Source of the DNA: Bacteroidaceae bacterium
Lineage (GTDB): Bacteria > Bacteroidota > Bacteroidia > Bacteroidales > Bacteroidaceae
Assembly: GCA_024401225.1 (NCBI GenBank)
Contig: JAKSLM010000005.1
Span: 26,334 to 90,333, forward strand
Length of the DNA stretch: 64,000 nt
Reading direction: 5' to 3'
The position numbers and the translations under genes are program-made. This document shows positions 25,588-34,008 of the stretch, piece by piece (positions within the stretch are counted from its first letter, which is position 1; every line of letters starts with the position of its first letter). The notes beneath the pieces are model-generated. The model saw only the letters and a program-made list of their open reading frames with translations, searched no databases and was not told where the DNA came from.

Positions 25588-26496
25588 TCATCTTTTCTGC
25601 GAAATGAACGCTCCAGCTGGCACATCCTGAGTCACCCATATGTTACCGCCTATCGTAGCGCCCTTGCCTATCGTTATGCGGCCCAGTATCGAGGCGTTGG
25701 AGTACACTATCACATCGTCCTCAAGTATAGGGTGGCGAGGTATGCCCTTTATCGGGTTGCCGTCCTCATCGAGAGGAAACGACTTTGCTCCCAGCGTCAC
25801 ACCCTGGTACAGCTTCACGTTGTTGCCTATGATGCATGTCTCGCCTATCACTACTCCCGTGCCGTGGTCGATGGTGAAGTATTCGCCTATCGTTGCTCCT
25901 GGGTGAATGTCGATGCCCGTCTCTGAGTGGGCCATCTCGGTGAGCATGCGTGGGATGAGAGGCACCTCGAGCTTCCACAGTTCGTGGGCTATGCGGTATA
26001 TGGTCAGCTCCTTTATGATAGGGTAGCATGAGATGATCTCTCCGTGATTCTTGGCAGCAGGGTCGCCATTGAATGCAGCAATCACATCCGTTGCAAGCAC
26101 GCGGCGCACCTCAGGCAGCAGACTGACAAACTTCTGTGCCCTGTCGGTTGCTATGCGGCGCATCTCGTTGTTGATCGTTGTCTGACTGTAGGCAGCGAAG
26201 GCTGCAGTCTGGTCGAAATCAGAAAACGACAGGCCTGCCATGATCTGATCCACAAGCAAGGAGAACAGGCGCTCCATCTTCACACCGATGTGGTAGTGCA
26301 GCGTCTCCGTATTAATCGTGCTTGTACCGTAATAGCCAGGAAACAGAATGCTGCGTGCAAGGTCCACGATCTCTGCAAGCACTGTGCCTGAAGGCAATGG
26401 AGTGCCCTCGGAATGCTCATGAAACATGTCCTTGTACGACTCTGGCTTAGTCAGTTCCTTGACTGCCTGGTTGATTATTTGTGATGTTGTGCTCAA
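25588..26496 (-). CDS. Serine O-acetyltransferase
   Basis: 302 residues. A helical N-terminal part of about 170 residues precedes a left-handed beta-helix of hexapeptide repeats (I-D-I-H-P-G-A-T-I-G, D-H-G-T-G-V-V-I-G-E-T, G-A-T-I-G-G-N-I-W). The catalytic His/Asp pair of the family lies in I-D-I-H-P and I-D-H-G-T-G. It makes O-acetylserine, the acceptor for sulfide in cysteine synthesis, and is of the EpsC-like longer type. It lies between tdk and the THUMP methyltransferase on the minus strand. It is the only other cysteine-related gene in the window besides the encapsulin operon, 21 kb away. Confidence 0.9.
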   Translation of the reverse strand: MSTTSQIINQAVKELTKPESYKDMFHEHSEGTPLPSGTVLAEIVDLARSILFPGYYGTSTINTETLHYHIGVKMERLFSLLVDQIMAGLSFSDFDQTAAFAAYSQTTINNEMRRIATDRAQKFVSLLPEVRRVLATDVIAAFNGDPAAKNHGEIISCYPIIKELTIYRIAHELWKLEVPLIPRMLTEMAHSETGIDIHPGATIGEYFTIDHGTGVVIGETCIIGNNVKLYQGVTLGAKSFPLDEDGNPIKGIPRHPILEDDVIVYSNASILGRITIGKGATIGGNIWVTQDVPAGAFISQKR

Positions 26497-26525
26497 ATAT
26501 ATATTTGTATTTGTTTATATCTTCA

Positions 26526-26581
26526 ATCCTTTCCACTCTCACCTCTCCACTTTAACCTCTCCACTCTCACCTCTCTTCACT
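26526..26581 (+). repeat. CT-rich, G-poor repeat, copy B (encodes the tdk C-terminus on the minus strand)
   Basis: Tandem CTCTCCACT / AACCTCTC units on the plus strand, 3' of tdk. From 26539 to about 26581 the opposite strand is read as the last 14 codons and stop of tdk. Confidence 0.85.
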
Positions 26582-27144
26582 TCCAAATAACACTCCCTGC
26601 ATAGAGGCTCATATTCGCCCAACTCGCCAAGCAGCACCTGCTTGTCGCCCTCCACGATGCGATGGCTTACATAGGCCAGAGCGCCGCATCGCGGACAGAT
26701 GGCGTGAACCTTCGTTACGTCGTCGGCTATTGCCATCAAGTTAGGCATTGGGCCGAATGGCTTGCCCGTGTAGTCCATGTCGAGTCCAGCCACTATCACG
26801 CGTATGCCTTTGTTAGCAAGCTCGTTGCAGATGTCCACCAGTCCCTCGTCGAAAAACTGTGCCTCATCTATGCCAATCACATCCGTATCGCTGCCCAGCA
26901 GCAGGATGCTGGCACTATTCTCTACCGGAGTCGAAGGAATTGTCAGCCCATCGTGCGTCACTACCTCATCCTCCGAGTATCGCACATCGATGGCAGGCTT
27001 GAAAATCTCCACCTTCTGATGAGCCAATTGCGCACGCTTCATGCGTCGGATCAGTTCTTCTGTCTTGCCGGAAAACATCGATCCGCACACCACCTCCACA
27101 CGTCCCCTGCGCATCATCTCTCCATTCTTATACGATACAGTCAT
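26539..27144 (-). CDS. tdk: Thymidine kinase
   Basis: 201 residues. The class II thymidine kinase blocks are complete: Walker [12 protein letters not shown] near residue 21, the D-E-A-Q-F-F Walker B, the lasso region [11 protein letters not shown], and a zinc site of two CxxC-type pairs (C-P-R-C and C-R-E-C). It salvages thymidine. The last residues ([14 protein letters not shown]) and the stop codon are encoded by a dispersed intergenic repeat and are unlikely to be ancestral. An ATG ten codons into the frame (M-M-R-R-G-R) is an alternative start. Confidence 0.93.
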   Translation of the reverse strand: MTVSYKNGEMMRRGRVEVVCGSMFSGKTEELIRRMKRAQLAHQKVEIFKPAIDVRYSEDEVVTHDGLTIPSTPVENSASILLLGSDTDVIGIDEAQFFDEGLVDICNELANKGIRVIVAGLDMDYTGKPFGPMPNLMAIADDVTKVHAICPRCGALAYVSHRIVEGDKQVLLGELGEYEPLCRECYLEVKRGESGEVKVER

Positions 27145-27169
27145 ACTTTGTTTGGGTTAAAATTGTCTG

Positions 27170-27198
27170 CAAAGATAGAGAAAAAAATAAAAAACAAA
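27170..27198 (-). promoter_or_regulatory. Promoter of tdk (minus strand)
   Basis: Read on the minus strand: TTTG (27195-27198), 17-nt spacer, TATCTTTG (27170-27177), about 25 bp before the start. Confidence 0.65.
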
Positions 27199-27252
27199 AA
27201 TAAAAACTTAAAAATTCAAGCGTCAGTATGCCGCAGAAGCCATTATTTTCCG

Positions 27253-27260
27253 TATCTTTG
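27253..27260 (+). promoter_or_regulatory. -7 element of purD
   Basis: TATCTTTG followed by CACC, 41 bp before the ATG. No good -33 TTTG is seen. Confidence 0.6.
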
Positions 27261-27301
27261 CACCAAAATTTAGTAAAAGACAAACCAAACAATACAAAAC
27301 G

Positions 27302-28594
27302 ATGAAAATACTTTTGCTCGGAAGTGGTGGTCGTGAACATGCATTGGCATGGAAGATCAGCCAAAGTCCTAAGATTGAGAAGCTGTACATAGCACCAGGC
27401 AACGCCGGTACAGTCAACTGTGGTGAAAATGTCAACATGAAGGCCGACGACTTCGCCGCCATCAAGCAGTTCGTGCTTGCCAATGGTGTCGATATGGTCG
27501 TAGTAGGTCCTGAGGATCCGCTCGTAAAGGGTATCTACGACTACTTCAAGAACGACTCGGAAATCAGCAGCATACCAGTCATCGGCCCATCCAAGGCTGG
27601 TGCCGTGCTTGAAGGCTCGAAGGACTTTGCCAAGGGCTTCATGCAGCGCCATGGAGTGCCAACAGCAGCCTACCGCTCATTCAACGGCACCAACATCGAG
27701 GAGGGCATTGCGTTCCTCGAAACCCTTCAGGCACCATACGTACTCAAGGCCGATGGACTCTGCGCCGGCAAGGGCGTGCTCATCATCGATAACCTCGAGG
27801 ATGCCAAGCGCGAATTCCGTGGCATGCTCGACGGCATGTTTGGTGAGGCAAGCGCAACCGTAGTCATCGAGGAGTTCCTCAGCGGCATCGAATGCTCAGT
27901 CTTCGTCCTCACCGACGGCACCAACTATAAGATCCTCCCAGAGGCAAAGGACTACAAGCGTATAGGCGAGGGCGACACTGGACTCAACACAGGCGGTATG
28001 GGTAGCGTCTCTCCAGTACCATTTGCCGATGCTGAGTGGATGAAGAAGGTCGAGGATCGCATCGTCAAGCCAACCATCGAAGGCCTTAAGGCTGAAGGCA
28101 TTGAGTACAAAGGCTTCATCTTCCTTGGCCTCATCAAGGTCGATCGCGACTACGCCTATGCCAAGGCAGGCGACCCAGTAGTCATCGAATACAATGTACG
28201 CATGGGCGACCCAGAGACAGAGTCAGTCATGCTTCGCATCAAGTCCGACCTCGTCGACCTCCTCGAAGGCGTAGCAGAGGGCAACCTCGACCAGCGCATC
28301 CTTGAGTTCGACCCACGCTCCGTAGTCTGTGTCATGATGGTCAGCGGAGGCTATCCACAGGCATACCAGAAAGGTTTCCCAATCACAGGCATCGACAGCG
28401 TCGATGGTTCCGTAGTCTTCCATGCAGGCACATCCCTCAAGGATGGCCAGGTTGTAACCGCTGGTGGCCGCGTCATCGCCGTCTCATCCTACGGTTCCTC
28501 AAAGGACGAGGCCCTCACCAAGTCATTTACTGAGGCAGCTAAGATTCAGTTCGAAGGCAAATACTTCCGCCGCGACATCGGCAAGGATCTGTAA
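27302..28594 (+). CDS. purD: Phosphoribosylamine-glycine ligase
   Basis: 430 residues, standard length. It starts with the N-domain motif [13 protein letters not shown], carries the ATP-grasp parts ([12 protein letters not shown], and the signature R-M-G-D-P-E-T-E in [10 protein letters not shown]) and ends in the C-domain with V-M-M-V-S-G-G-Y-P. It makes glycinamide ribonucleotide in purine synthesis. It has its own promoter divergent from tdk, and a very strong terminator follows, marking the left edge of the signalling island. Confidence 0.97.
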   Translation: MKILLLGSGGREHALAWKISQSPKIEKLYIAPGNAGTVNCGENVNMKADDFAAIKQFVLANGVDMVVVGPEDPLVKGIYDYFKNDSEISSIPVIGPSKAGAVLEGSKDFAKGFMQRHGVPTAAYRSFNGTNIEEGIAFLETLQAPYVLKADGLCAGKGVLIIDNLEDAKREFRGMLDGMFGEASATVVIEEFLSGIECSVFVLTDGTNYKILPEAKDYKRIGEGDTGLNTGGMGSVSPVPFADAEWMKKVEDRIVKPTIEGLKAEGIEYKGFIFLGLIKVDRDYAYAKAGDPVVIEYNVRMGDPETESVMLRIKSDLVDLLEGVAEGNLDQRILEFDPRSVVCVMMVSGGYPQAYQKGFPITGIDSVDGSVVFHAGTSLKDGQVVTAGGRVIAVSSYGSSKDEALTKSFTEAAKIQFEGKYFRRDIGKDL

Positions 28595-28615
28595 AAAACG
28601 TCGAGTCGTAAGGAC

Positions 28616-28657
28616 AAAGGGTCACAAGGATAGTTCGTCTATCCTTGTGACCCTTTT
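28616..28657 (+). terminator. Terminator of purD
   Basis: An 18-bp perfect stem (AAAGGGTCACAAGGATAG and its complement) with loop TTCGT and a T-run, 21 bp after the stop. It can work in both directions. Confidence 0.92.
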
Positions 28658-28846
28658 CTGTTCCTATGACTCCAGCAAGACTTATAGGATGTGTCTAACC
28701 CTCACTACTCAAAATTTTTTGTTCAAGAATACCCCTAAAATTCCACTTCCCCCGCTTCATCGTGCCTGAATGTGACATTTGAAGGCGCAATATGCACGTA
28801 AAGGCGTTATAATCGTGCAGCATTTGCTTTATTGGCGAAAAGGAAC

Positions 28847-28905
28847 AAGATATACTATCCTATTGTAGAAGATATACTATCTTACCGAATATGATAGTAT
28901 ATCTT
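28847..28905 (+). repeat. Three-copy 13-bp element AAGATATACTATC (two direct, one inverted)
   Basis: Exact copies at 28847-28859 and 28869-28881 (22 bp apart) and the exact reverse complement at 28893-28905. The second and third copies can form a hairpin with an 11-nt loop. Confidence 0.85.
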
Positions 28906-29110
28906 CCCGCAAAATCCTTCCTTAGCATGTAGTTTTGTGTATATAGATATTTTATAAACTACATAGTTATATACATTCTTAAACGCTTGAATATTCGTTT
29001 GTTAAACTATTCATGTATTTTATGTATATTAAATCACAAACTTTTCATGATATATTTGGTAGTTTCGGATATTTTTGCTATCTTTTCAGCAACATTAAAA
29101 CAAAAGTATT

Positions 29111-29422
29111 ATGAAGATAACAATAATAGGAAAAGGCAAGCGAGACAAGAATGGTGCCCCGGGCGAAACATTTGTAAACATGGAGGTTGGCGCATGGCTT
29201 GAACGAATAAAGTCCTACACGAAGGATGCCTATATCCTGCGCTATCGTGACGAATACGACAGCATGATCAATCCCGACCATTGGGTGCATATAAATCATA
29301 TTCCAAGAGTATGTGCGGCGTCAAACCACAAGAAAAACCGTATGGGTGATGGCGTTTGCCTGTCACGATATATTACGAATGGGGGGGGCAATAGTCCAGA
29401 ATGTGAAGATTCATATAAGTGA
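29111..29422 (+). CDS. Small hypothetical protein with a G8 tract near its 3' end
   Basis: 103 residues, no signal peptide, basic and aromatic (M-E-V-G-A-W-L-E-R-I-K, Y-I-L-R-Y-R-D-E-Y). The N-terminal half faintly recalls the start of VirE/BT4734-like proteins of Bacteroidales elements, too weakly to name it. A run of eight G at 29381-29388 precedes the last codons. With seven G the end would read G-G-A-I-V-Q-N-V-K-I-H-I-S-E, which looks more protein-like than the present N-S-P-E-C-E-D-S-Y-K. It may be a slip-prone gene, a remnant or a sequencing error. It stands alone, 248 bp before the kinase operon. Confidence 0.45.
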   Translation: MKITIIGKGKRDKNGAPGETFVNMEVGAWLERIKSYTKDAYILRYRDEYDSMINPDHWVHINHIPRVCAASNHKKNRMGDGVCLSRYITNGGGNSPECEDSYK

Positions 29423-29561
29423 GTAGCACTAATCATGGTTTCATCGCTTTGTGTCTATGTTTTCTACGTTATATTTGCATTATTGTGTGTGCATAAATGG
29501 AAAAATAGGCTTTTTTTGAAAAAAAATAAGTTTTTCTTATGCGTAATTAATAATAATTAAC

Positions 29562-29569
29562 TACATTTG
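29562..29569 (+). promoter_or_regulatory. Candidate -7 element of the kinase/FHA operon
   Basis: TACATTTG fits TAnnTTTG about 100 bp before the first gene of the operon. It lies in a very AT-rich stretch after a small hairpin (ATAAG/CTTAT, 29526-29540). There is no clear -33 box. Confidence 0.45.
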
Positions 29570-29670
29570 CATGTTGCAAACGTTTTATGATGATGAAAAA
29601 CATCATTCATTCGCACACAAAACTAATAAAAAAACTATCTGCTATAGAAAAACAGAAACATAAACATATC

Positions 29671-30540
29671 ATGAAAAAGGTCAGTATTTACGTTATGGCT
29701 TTGGCCATATTATTATTCGCTTCGTGCGATAATGGCAAGAATGAAATTGCGAGACTTAATGCACAGTTGGATTCCATCAGTGAGGTGAACTCAAGCCAGC
29801 AGGAGAAGATGGATCATTTGTCAAGCATGATGGATGTGGTGACGGAAAGTCTTGATAGCATCGCAGAACAGGAAGAAATGCTGTTGAGCAGCACAAACGG
29901 TTCTGAAGGAAAGATATCGAAAAGAGAACTGAAAAAGCGCTTAAATGAGTTTGCTAATCTGCTTCAGCGCCAAAAGGAGCGTATTGCCTCACTCGAATCG
30001 TCTTTAAGTTCTAATTCCATTGAGGTGTCAAAACTCAAGAAGGTGATAGACTTTCTCAATGCTCAAATCGATGAGAAGGAGAAGGCTATTGCTTCCATGA
30101 CTGCCGAACTTGACCAGAAGAACACTAATATCAGGGAACTGACCGAAAAGGTACAGCACCTTGATGCTGCAAACGCCGAGCTGAATACCATAATAAAGGA
30201 ACAGGCATCAACATTGAAGAGCAATGATGAGTCAATGCATACGTGCTATTATAAAATAGGTACGAAGAAGGCATTGAAGGAAGCAGGGCTTTTGACTAAG
30301 AGTAATTTGTTCACAAAAAGTAAACTTAACGTTACGAGCATTGATTACAAGAATTGCTCAAAGATCGACATGCGTAACGTGGAGGAGATCCTGATTCCGA
30401 GCAAGAAGCCAAAGGTACTTACGCATATGCCATCGGGATCGTATCAAATCGTCACATCGGGTGATAACTCCATATTAAAGATTACGGATCCTAACACTTT
30501 CTGGAGTGTATCCAATGTGCTAATTATACAAACAAACTAA
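29671..30540 (+). CDS. Coiled-coil lipoprotein
   Basis: 289 residues from the ATG at 29671, chosen because it begins a lipoprotein signal (M-K-K-V-S-I-Y-V..., lipobox L-F-A-S-C with Cys21 followed by D-N, which in this phylum may keep it in or send it to the outer membrane). Residues about 30-205 are heptad-rich coiled coil broken into two or three segments. The C-terminal 80 residues form a compact domain (Y-K-I-G-T-K-K-A-L-K-E-A-G-L-L) like those at the end of other Bacteroidales coiled-coil proteins. First gene of the signalling operon, 45 bp before kinase 1. Possibly an envelope-bound partner; function unknown. Confidence 0.75.
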   Translation: MKKVSIYVMALAILLFASCDNGKNEIARLNAQLDSISEVNSSQQEKMDHLSSMMDVVTESLDSIAEQEEMLLSSTNGSEGKISKRELKKRLNEFANLLQRQKERIASLESSLSSNSIEVSKLKKVIDFLNAQIDEKEKAIASMTAELDQKNTNIRELTEKVQHLDAANAELNTIIKEQASTLKSNDESMHTCYYKIGTKKALKEAGLLTKSNLFTKSKLNVTSIDYKNCSKIDMRNVEEILIPSKKPKVLTHMPSGSYQIVTSGDNSILKITDPNTFWSVSNVLIIQTN

Positions 30541-30585
30541 GAAAAATAATAACAGACAATCGTTCTTTAAAGAATAAGTAACGCC

Positions 30586-32103
30586 ATGCAATTAACAGAG
30601 GGTATTAATTTCCACGATAGATATAAACTTCAGAGACTGCTCGGAAGAGGAGGATTTTCGGAAGTATGGTTGGCACAAGACAATAGAACAAATGTCTTGG
30701 TCGCTGTAAAGGTGTATGCTCCAGGCCAGGGACTGGACGAAGCGGGAATCTCCATTTTCTCGCAAGAGTTCTCGCTCGTATTCGACATGAATCACACAAA
30801 CCTTCTCCATCCGACGCATTTTGATGTATGGGAGGGTATGCCGTACCTGATTTTGCCATATTGCAAAAATGGATCGGCATTTCAATACATAACGAACGGA
30901 CAGTCAATGCCAGAAGAGGAATGCTGGAAACTGCTTCATGATACGGCATCAGGTTTGGCGTACTTGCACGAAAAGCAGCCGCCTATCATCCATCAGGACA
31001 TTAAGCCAGACAACATCCTAATCAACGATGAAGGTAACTATATGATTACCGACTTCGGTATCAGCGCACGCGTGCGCCACACTATGCATCAGGCAAATGC
31101 GAAAGAACAAAGCAGCGGCACGATGGCTTACATGGGACCTGAGCGTTTCAGTGCAAATCCTAAGCCGATTATGGCAAGTGACATTTGGTCGCTTGGTGCT
31201 ATGATGTATGAACTCATGACAAATGACGCTCCTTTTGGCAATTTCGGAGGTGGAATGCAAAAGGGAGGTGCAGAGTTGCCAGAGATAAAGCAGAACTATT
31301 CGCAGGCATTGAAGAATATTGTCTATAAGTGTCTGGAAAAGGAAACATGGGATCGACCATCAGCACGCGATATTGAAGAACAGGCATATAATGTCATACA
31401 TGGCATCACAGTGCCATCGGAGTCTGTACAACCGACTCCTGTTCCTCAGTCTGTACCTGCAAGCGACAGTCCACAACCAGTCCAGTCAGAGACTGTGGAG
31501 GCAGAACAGAAGGAGGAAGTTCTTGTAAATAACAATATCAGCACAAGCGTACCACCAACTGACAATTGGAATCCTAAGATGTCGGAACCGCTGAAGAAGT
31601 CATTCGACTTAGCAGACTTTATCTCTACCACAAAAGGCAAGGTTGCACTTGGAATCGCAGCTGCGGTAGTTATTGGTATTGTATGCGTATTCTGCATTCC
31701 ATCGGGTTCCAATACCCCAGAAGAGCCTGTAGCAGAAAATCAAGACTCCATTAATGCAGTCGAATATGTGAACACCTGTCTGGCAGATTGTAAAGTGCTT
31801 GAGGAATCTATTGCTGCAAAATGGACAAGCGACGACGATTTGCAGAATCAGGAAATAGACTCTTTGTTGATTCTGACATGGAAAAAATACAGCGAGGGAC
31901 TTGAGCGAATCACAGAGTTTCCGGATGCACCTATTGTTGAGAGTCTTCATAGCGGTCGTAACTCAACGGAAAGCAAGTTGGGAGAGTTGAGCGAGCACTT
32001 TGCCAAGCAAATTTCCATAATGGAAGAACTTGAGCAGACTGATATTGCTGATGCTTACAGGGCTCGTGACGAGAAAATCAAAGAAGTACTAAACTCAAAA
32101 TAA
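30586..32103 (+). CDS. Ser/Thr protein kinase 1, membrane-anchored, HQD type
   Basis: 505 residues. The Hanks-type kinase domain (about 10-275) shows the glycine loop L-G-R-G-G-F-S-E-V-W, V-A-V-K, catalytic loop H-Q-D-I-K-P-D-N-I-L (136-145), D-F-G and G-T-M-A-Y-M-G-P-E in place of A-P-E. The Arg of the usual HRD is Gln, so this is a non-RD kinase. A Pro/Gln/Val-rich linker is followed by one membrane helix (about 352-372) and a helical extracytoplasmic domain of about 130 residues. Topology: kinase inside, sensor outside. Same layout as kinase 3 of this operon. Substrates are unknown; FHA proteins encoded downstream could read its phosphothreonines. Confidence 0.9.
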   Translation: MQLTEGINFHDRYKLQRLLGRGGFSEVWLAQDNRTNVLVAVKVYAPGQGLDEAGISIFSQEFSLVFDMNHTNLLHPTHFDVWEGMPYLILPYCKNGSAFQYITNGQSMPEEECWKLLHDTASGLAYLHEKQPPIIHQDIKPDNILINDEGNYMITDFGISARVRHTMHQANAKEQSSGTMAYMGPERFSANPKPIMASDIWSLGAMMYELMTNDAPFGNFGGGMQKGGAELPEIKQNYSQALKNIVYKCLEKETWDRPSARDIEEQAYNVIHGITVPSESVQPTPVPQSVPASDSPQPVQSETVEAEQKEEVLVNNNISTSVPPTDNWNPKMSEPLKKSFDLADFISTTKGKVALGIAAAVVIGIVCVFCIPSGSNTPEEPVAENQDSINAVEYVNTCLADCKVLEESIAAKWTSDDDLQNQEIDSLLILTWKKYSEGLERITEFPDAPIVESLHSGRNSTESKLGELSEHFAKQISIMEELEQTDIADAYRARDEKIKEVLNSK

Positions 32104-32135
32104 AACCTACGATATAACCTAATTAATATAATAAT

Positions 32136-33143
32136 ATGTATAGATATTTCAAGATTCTTATCTTTGCACTTATTACCTTAATGCCAATAAGTGCCTATGC
32201 ACAGAATGCAGACAAATTATTCAACGAAGGCATGTCGCTCATGCAAAAGGCACGAACTGAGAAAAAGTCGAAATCGAAGTGTATTACTAACTGTAAGAAT
32301 GCCATTAAGAAGTTTAAGGCAGCAAAAGCTATCAGCTCTGCAATAGCAGGCAAATGTGATGAGCAAATAGGGTATGCCAATACTATTATTGCGAATCCAT
32401 ACCCTCGTGCAGAAGCTCCAGTTCAGCCAAAGGCACCCAAGGACTCTTTGGTTGTTGATGTTGATACTATCAGCATTGATTATCTTTCAAACGAGAGCAA
32501 AGTTGTTAAAGTTGCCTCTTCGAAGGAAGACTGGAAAGTCTCTACCACTACTGAGGCAGCAGCTTGGTGCGAAGTAAAAAAGAGTGACGATGGCAAATCC
32601 TTTAGCGTGAAGTGTGAACCTCTCGGAACAACCATAGGTCGTAATGCCGTTGTGGTTGTAACTAACGGAGTCCTTCATAAGGAGATTCCTGTAATGCAAT
32701 CAGGTATTCCAGTAAGGCTTTCAGTAAAGATGGGAAAGAAAGAAATTTTAGGTATAAAAATGGTGACATGGAAGGATATTCAGAACAATGCAAAGAATGT
32801 TCCACCAAGTGAAGAGGTAAATTCTCTTGAACTGAAGAAGAAGGGCGACACAAAGGATCTGGAAATTACATGTAATTCGGATTCCATCTGTGATAACGAG
32901 TGCAACTGGTATGTTGCAGAAAAGCCAGATTGGTGTGACGTTCAAATGAATATTGCAAAAAACCAGAAGAATCAGGCAAATGAGTTTAAAACTGATTCCA
33001 GAACCAAAGTTCGCGCCATTAAGGTGGTAATCAAAGCTGTACCAAAGGGTGATTCAAGCGTTTCTCATTTGGGACGCATCGGCGATTTGGTGATAAGGAG
33101 TCAGGAGCAAGAAGTAAGAATCAGATTAATCCAAAATAAATAA
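32136..33143 (+). CDS. Exported protein with two BACON-like domains
   Basis: 335 residues. It has a signal peptide (cut after A-Y-A-Q, about residue 23). A short Cys-containing helical part (about 25-85) has the look of one TPR-like helix pair (A-D-K-L-F-N-E-G-M...A-I-K-K-F-K-A-A-K-A). A BACON-like beta domain (about 110-195) contains W-K-V-S, A-W-C-E-V, F-S-V-K and I-P-V-M-Q-S-G. A second, more divergent one (about 225-335) has C-N-W-Y-V and W-C-D-V and ends in I-R-L-I-Q-N-K. BACON domains are extracellular Bacteroidota modules often linked to binding of carbohydrates or mucin. Encoded between two kinases, it is the probable envelope-side ligand binder of the operon. Confidence 0.72.
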   Translation: MYRYFKILIFALITLMPISAYAQNADKLFNEGMSLMQKARTEKKSKSKCITNCKNAIKKFKAAKAISSAIAGKCDEQIGYANTIIANPYPRAEAPVQPKAPKDSLVVDVDTISIDYLSNESKVVKVASSKEDWKVSTTTEAAAWCEVKKSDDGKSFSVKCEPLGTTIGRNAVVVVTNGVLHKEIPVMQSGIPVRLSVKMGKKEILGIKMVTWKDIQNNAKNVPPSEEVNSLELKKKGDTKDLEITCNSDSICDNECNWYVAEKPDWCDVQMNIAKNQKNQANEFKTDSRTKVRAIKVVIKAVPKGDSSVSHLGRIGDLVIRSQEQEVRIRLIQNK

Positions 33144-33163
33144 TTTAATAGTACTATAAAAAC

Positions 33164-34003
33164 ATGAGATGCTTAAATTGTGGCTATCCTAATCCCGACG
33201 GAGCTATGGTCTGCGCAAAATGTGGAAAACCGTTCGTCGTTAATACCCCAAATCCTCAGCCTGCTTTCACACAAGCTGTACAACCATATGAACCGCAACC
33301 TCGTCCAACGGTAGTCTGCCCAGGAGGACAGATGCCACAGCCATTACGTCAAACCGTCGTAAATGTGCAAGGCCAAAACTTCAGCTGTCCTGCTTGCGGT
33401 TATCCTGTGGTCGGTAATTCTGGAACATGTCCAAATTGTGGCACACCAATTTTACCTGCACAGCCAGTACAGCAAGTGCCACCTGCACAGCCAGTACAGC
33501 AAGTGCCAGTTAGTCCGCAAGCTTCTGTACCAGCATCTGTTGCTCCACAGCCATCTGCTCCGCAACATGCTGCTTTCGATCCAAACATGACCATCACTTG
33601 TGATAAATGTGGTTGTGAAATGTCGTTAAATAATAAATTCTGCCCAAATTGTGGCGAGCGTGTTCACCTTGCGACAATAGGTCCAAATGCTTTCAGAAAG
33701 AAGTCGGGACCAAAATGCTCTCTCACAATCATTCCAGAAGAAGGTGAAGGCATTGAAGCAACGAAAAACGAATATGAAGGAAACTCAATCATCCTGAACA
33801 GAAATAATACAGAAACAACAAATCGCACCATTACATCACGTGAGCAGGCGGAACTGATTTGCAAGGATGGCAAGTGGTATATTCTTAACAAGAGCGAATA
33901 TGGCAGTACATACATTGTTGCTAAACGTGAGTTGGAACTGCAGCCGGGTGATATTGTTGTGCTGGGTGACAGGTGTTTCAAGTTTGACGCTGAAGAAAAA
34001 TAG
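33164..34003 (+). CDS. Triple zinc-ribbon protein with divergent FHA domain
   Basis: 279 residues, cytoplasmic. Three short zinc ribbons, each of two C-x-x-C pairs, lie at about 3-20, 73-90 and 144-161 (C-L-N-C...C-A-K-C; C-P-A-C...C-P-N-C; C-D-K-C...C-P-N-C). They are separated by Pro/Gln/Val-rich linkers. The last 100 residues have the FHA strand order, but two key positions differ: the conserved S-R-x-H reads S-R-E-Q and the N-G turn reads Y-G-S. Phosphothreonine binding is therefore uncertain. The gene is 20 bp after the BACON-like gene and 5 bp before kinase 2, so tightly coupled. Probably an adaptor. Confidence 0.75.
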   Translation: MRCLNCGYPNPDGAMVCAKCGKPFVVNTPNPQPAFTQAVQPYEPQPRPTVVCPGGQMPQPLRQTVVNVQGQNFSCPACGYPVVGNSGTCPNCGTPILPAQPVQQVPPAQPVQQVPVSPQASVPASVAPQPSAPQHAAFDPNMTITCDKCGCEMSLNNKFCPNCGERVHLATIGPNAFRKKSGPKCSLTIIPEEGEGIEATKNEYEGNSIILNRNNTETTNRTITSREQAELICKDGKWYILNKSEYGSTYIVAKRELELQPGDIVVLGDRCFKFDAEEK

Positions 34004-34008
34004 AAAGT

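Larger units (their letters stand above)
28595..29110 (+). other. Gene-poor region at the left edge of the signalling island
   Basis: Holds the purD terminator, then AT-rich sequence with a three-copy 13-bp element at 28847-28905 (own entry). No gene with coding character is seen; open frames here are short and rich in Pro/Leu or Ile/Phe. Base composition shifts visibly to AT from about 28700 onward. Confidence 0.6.
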
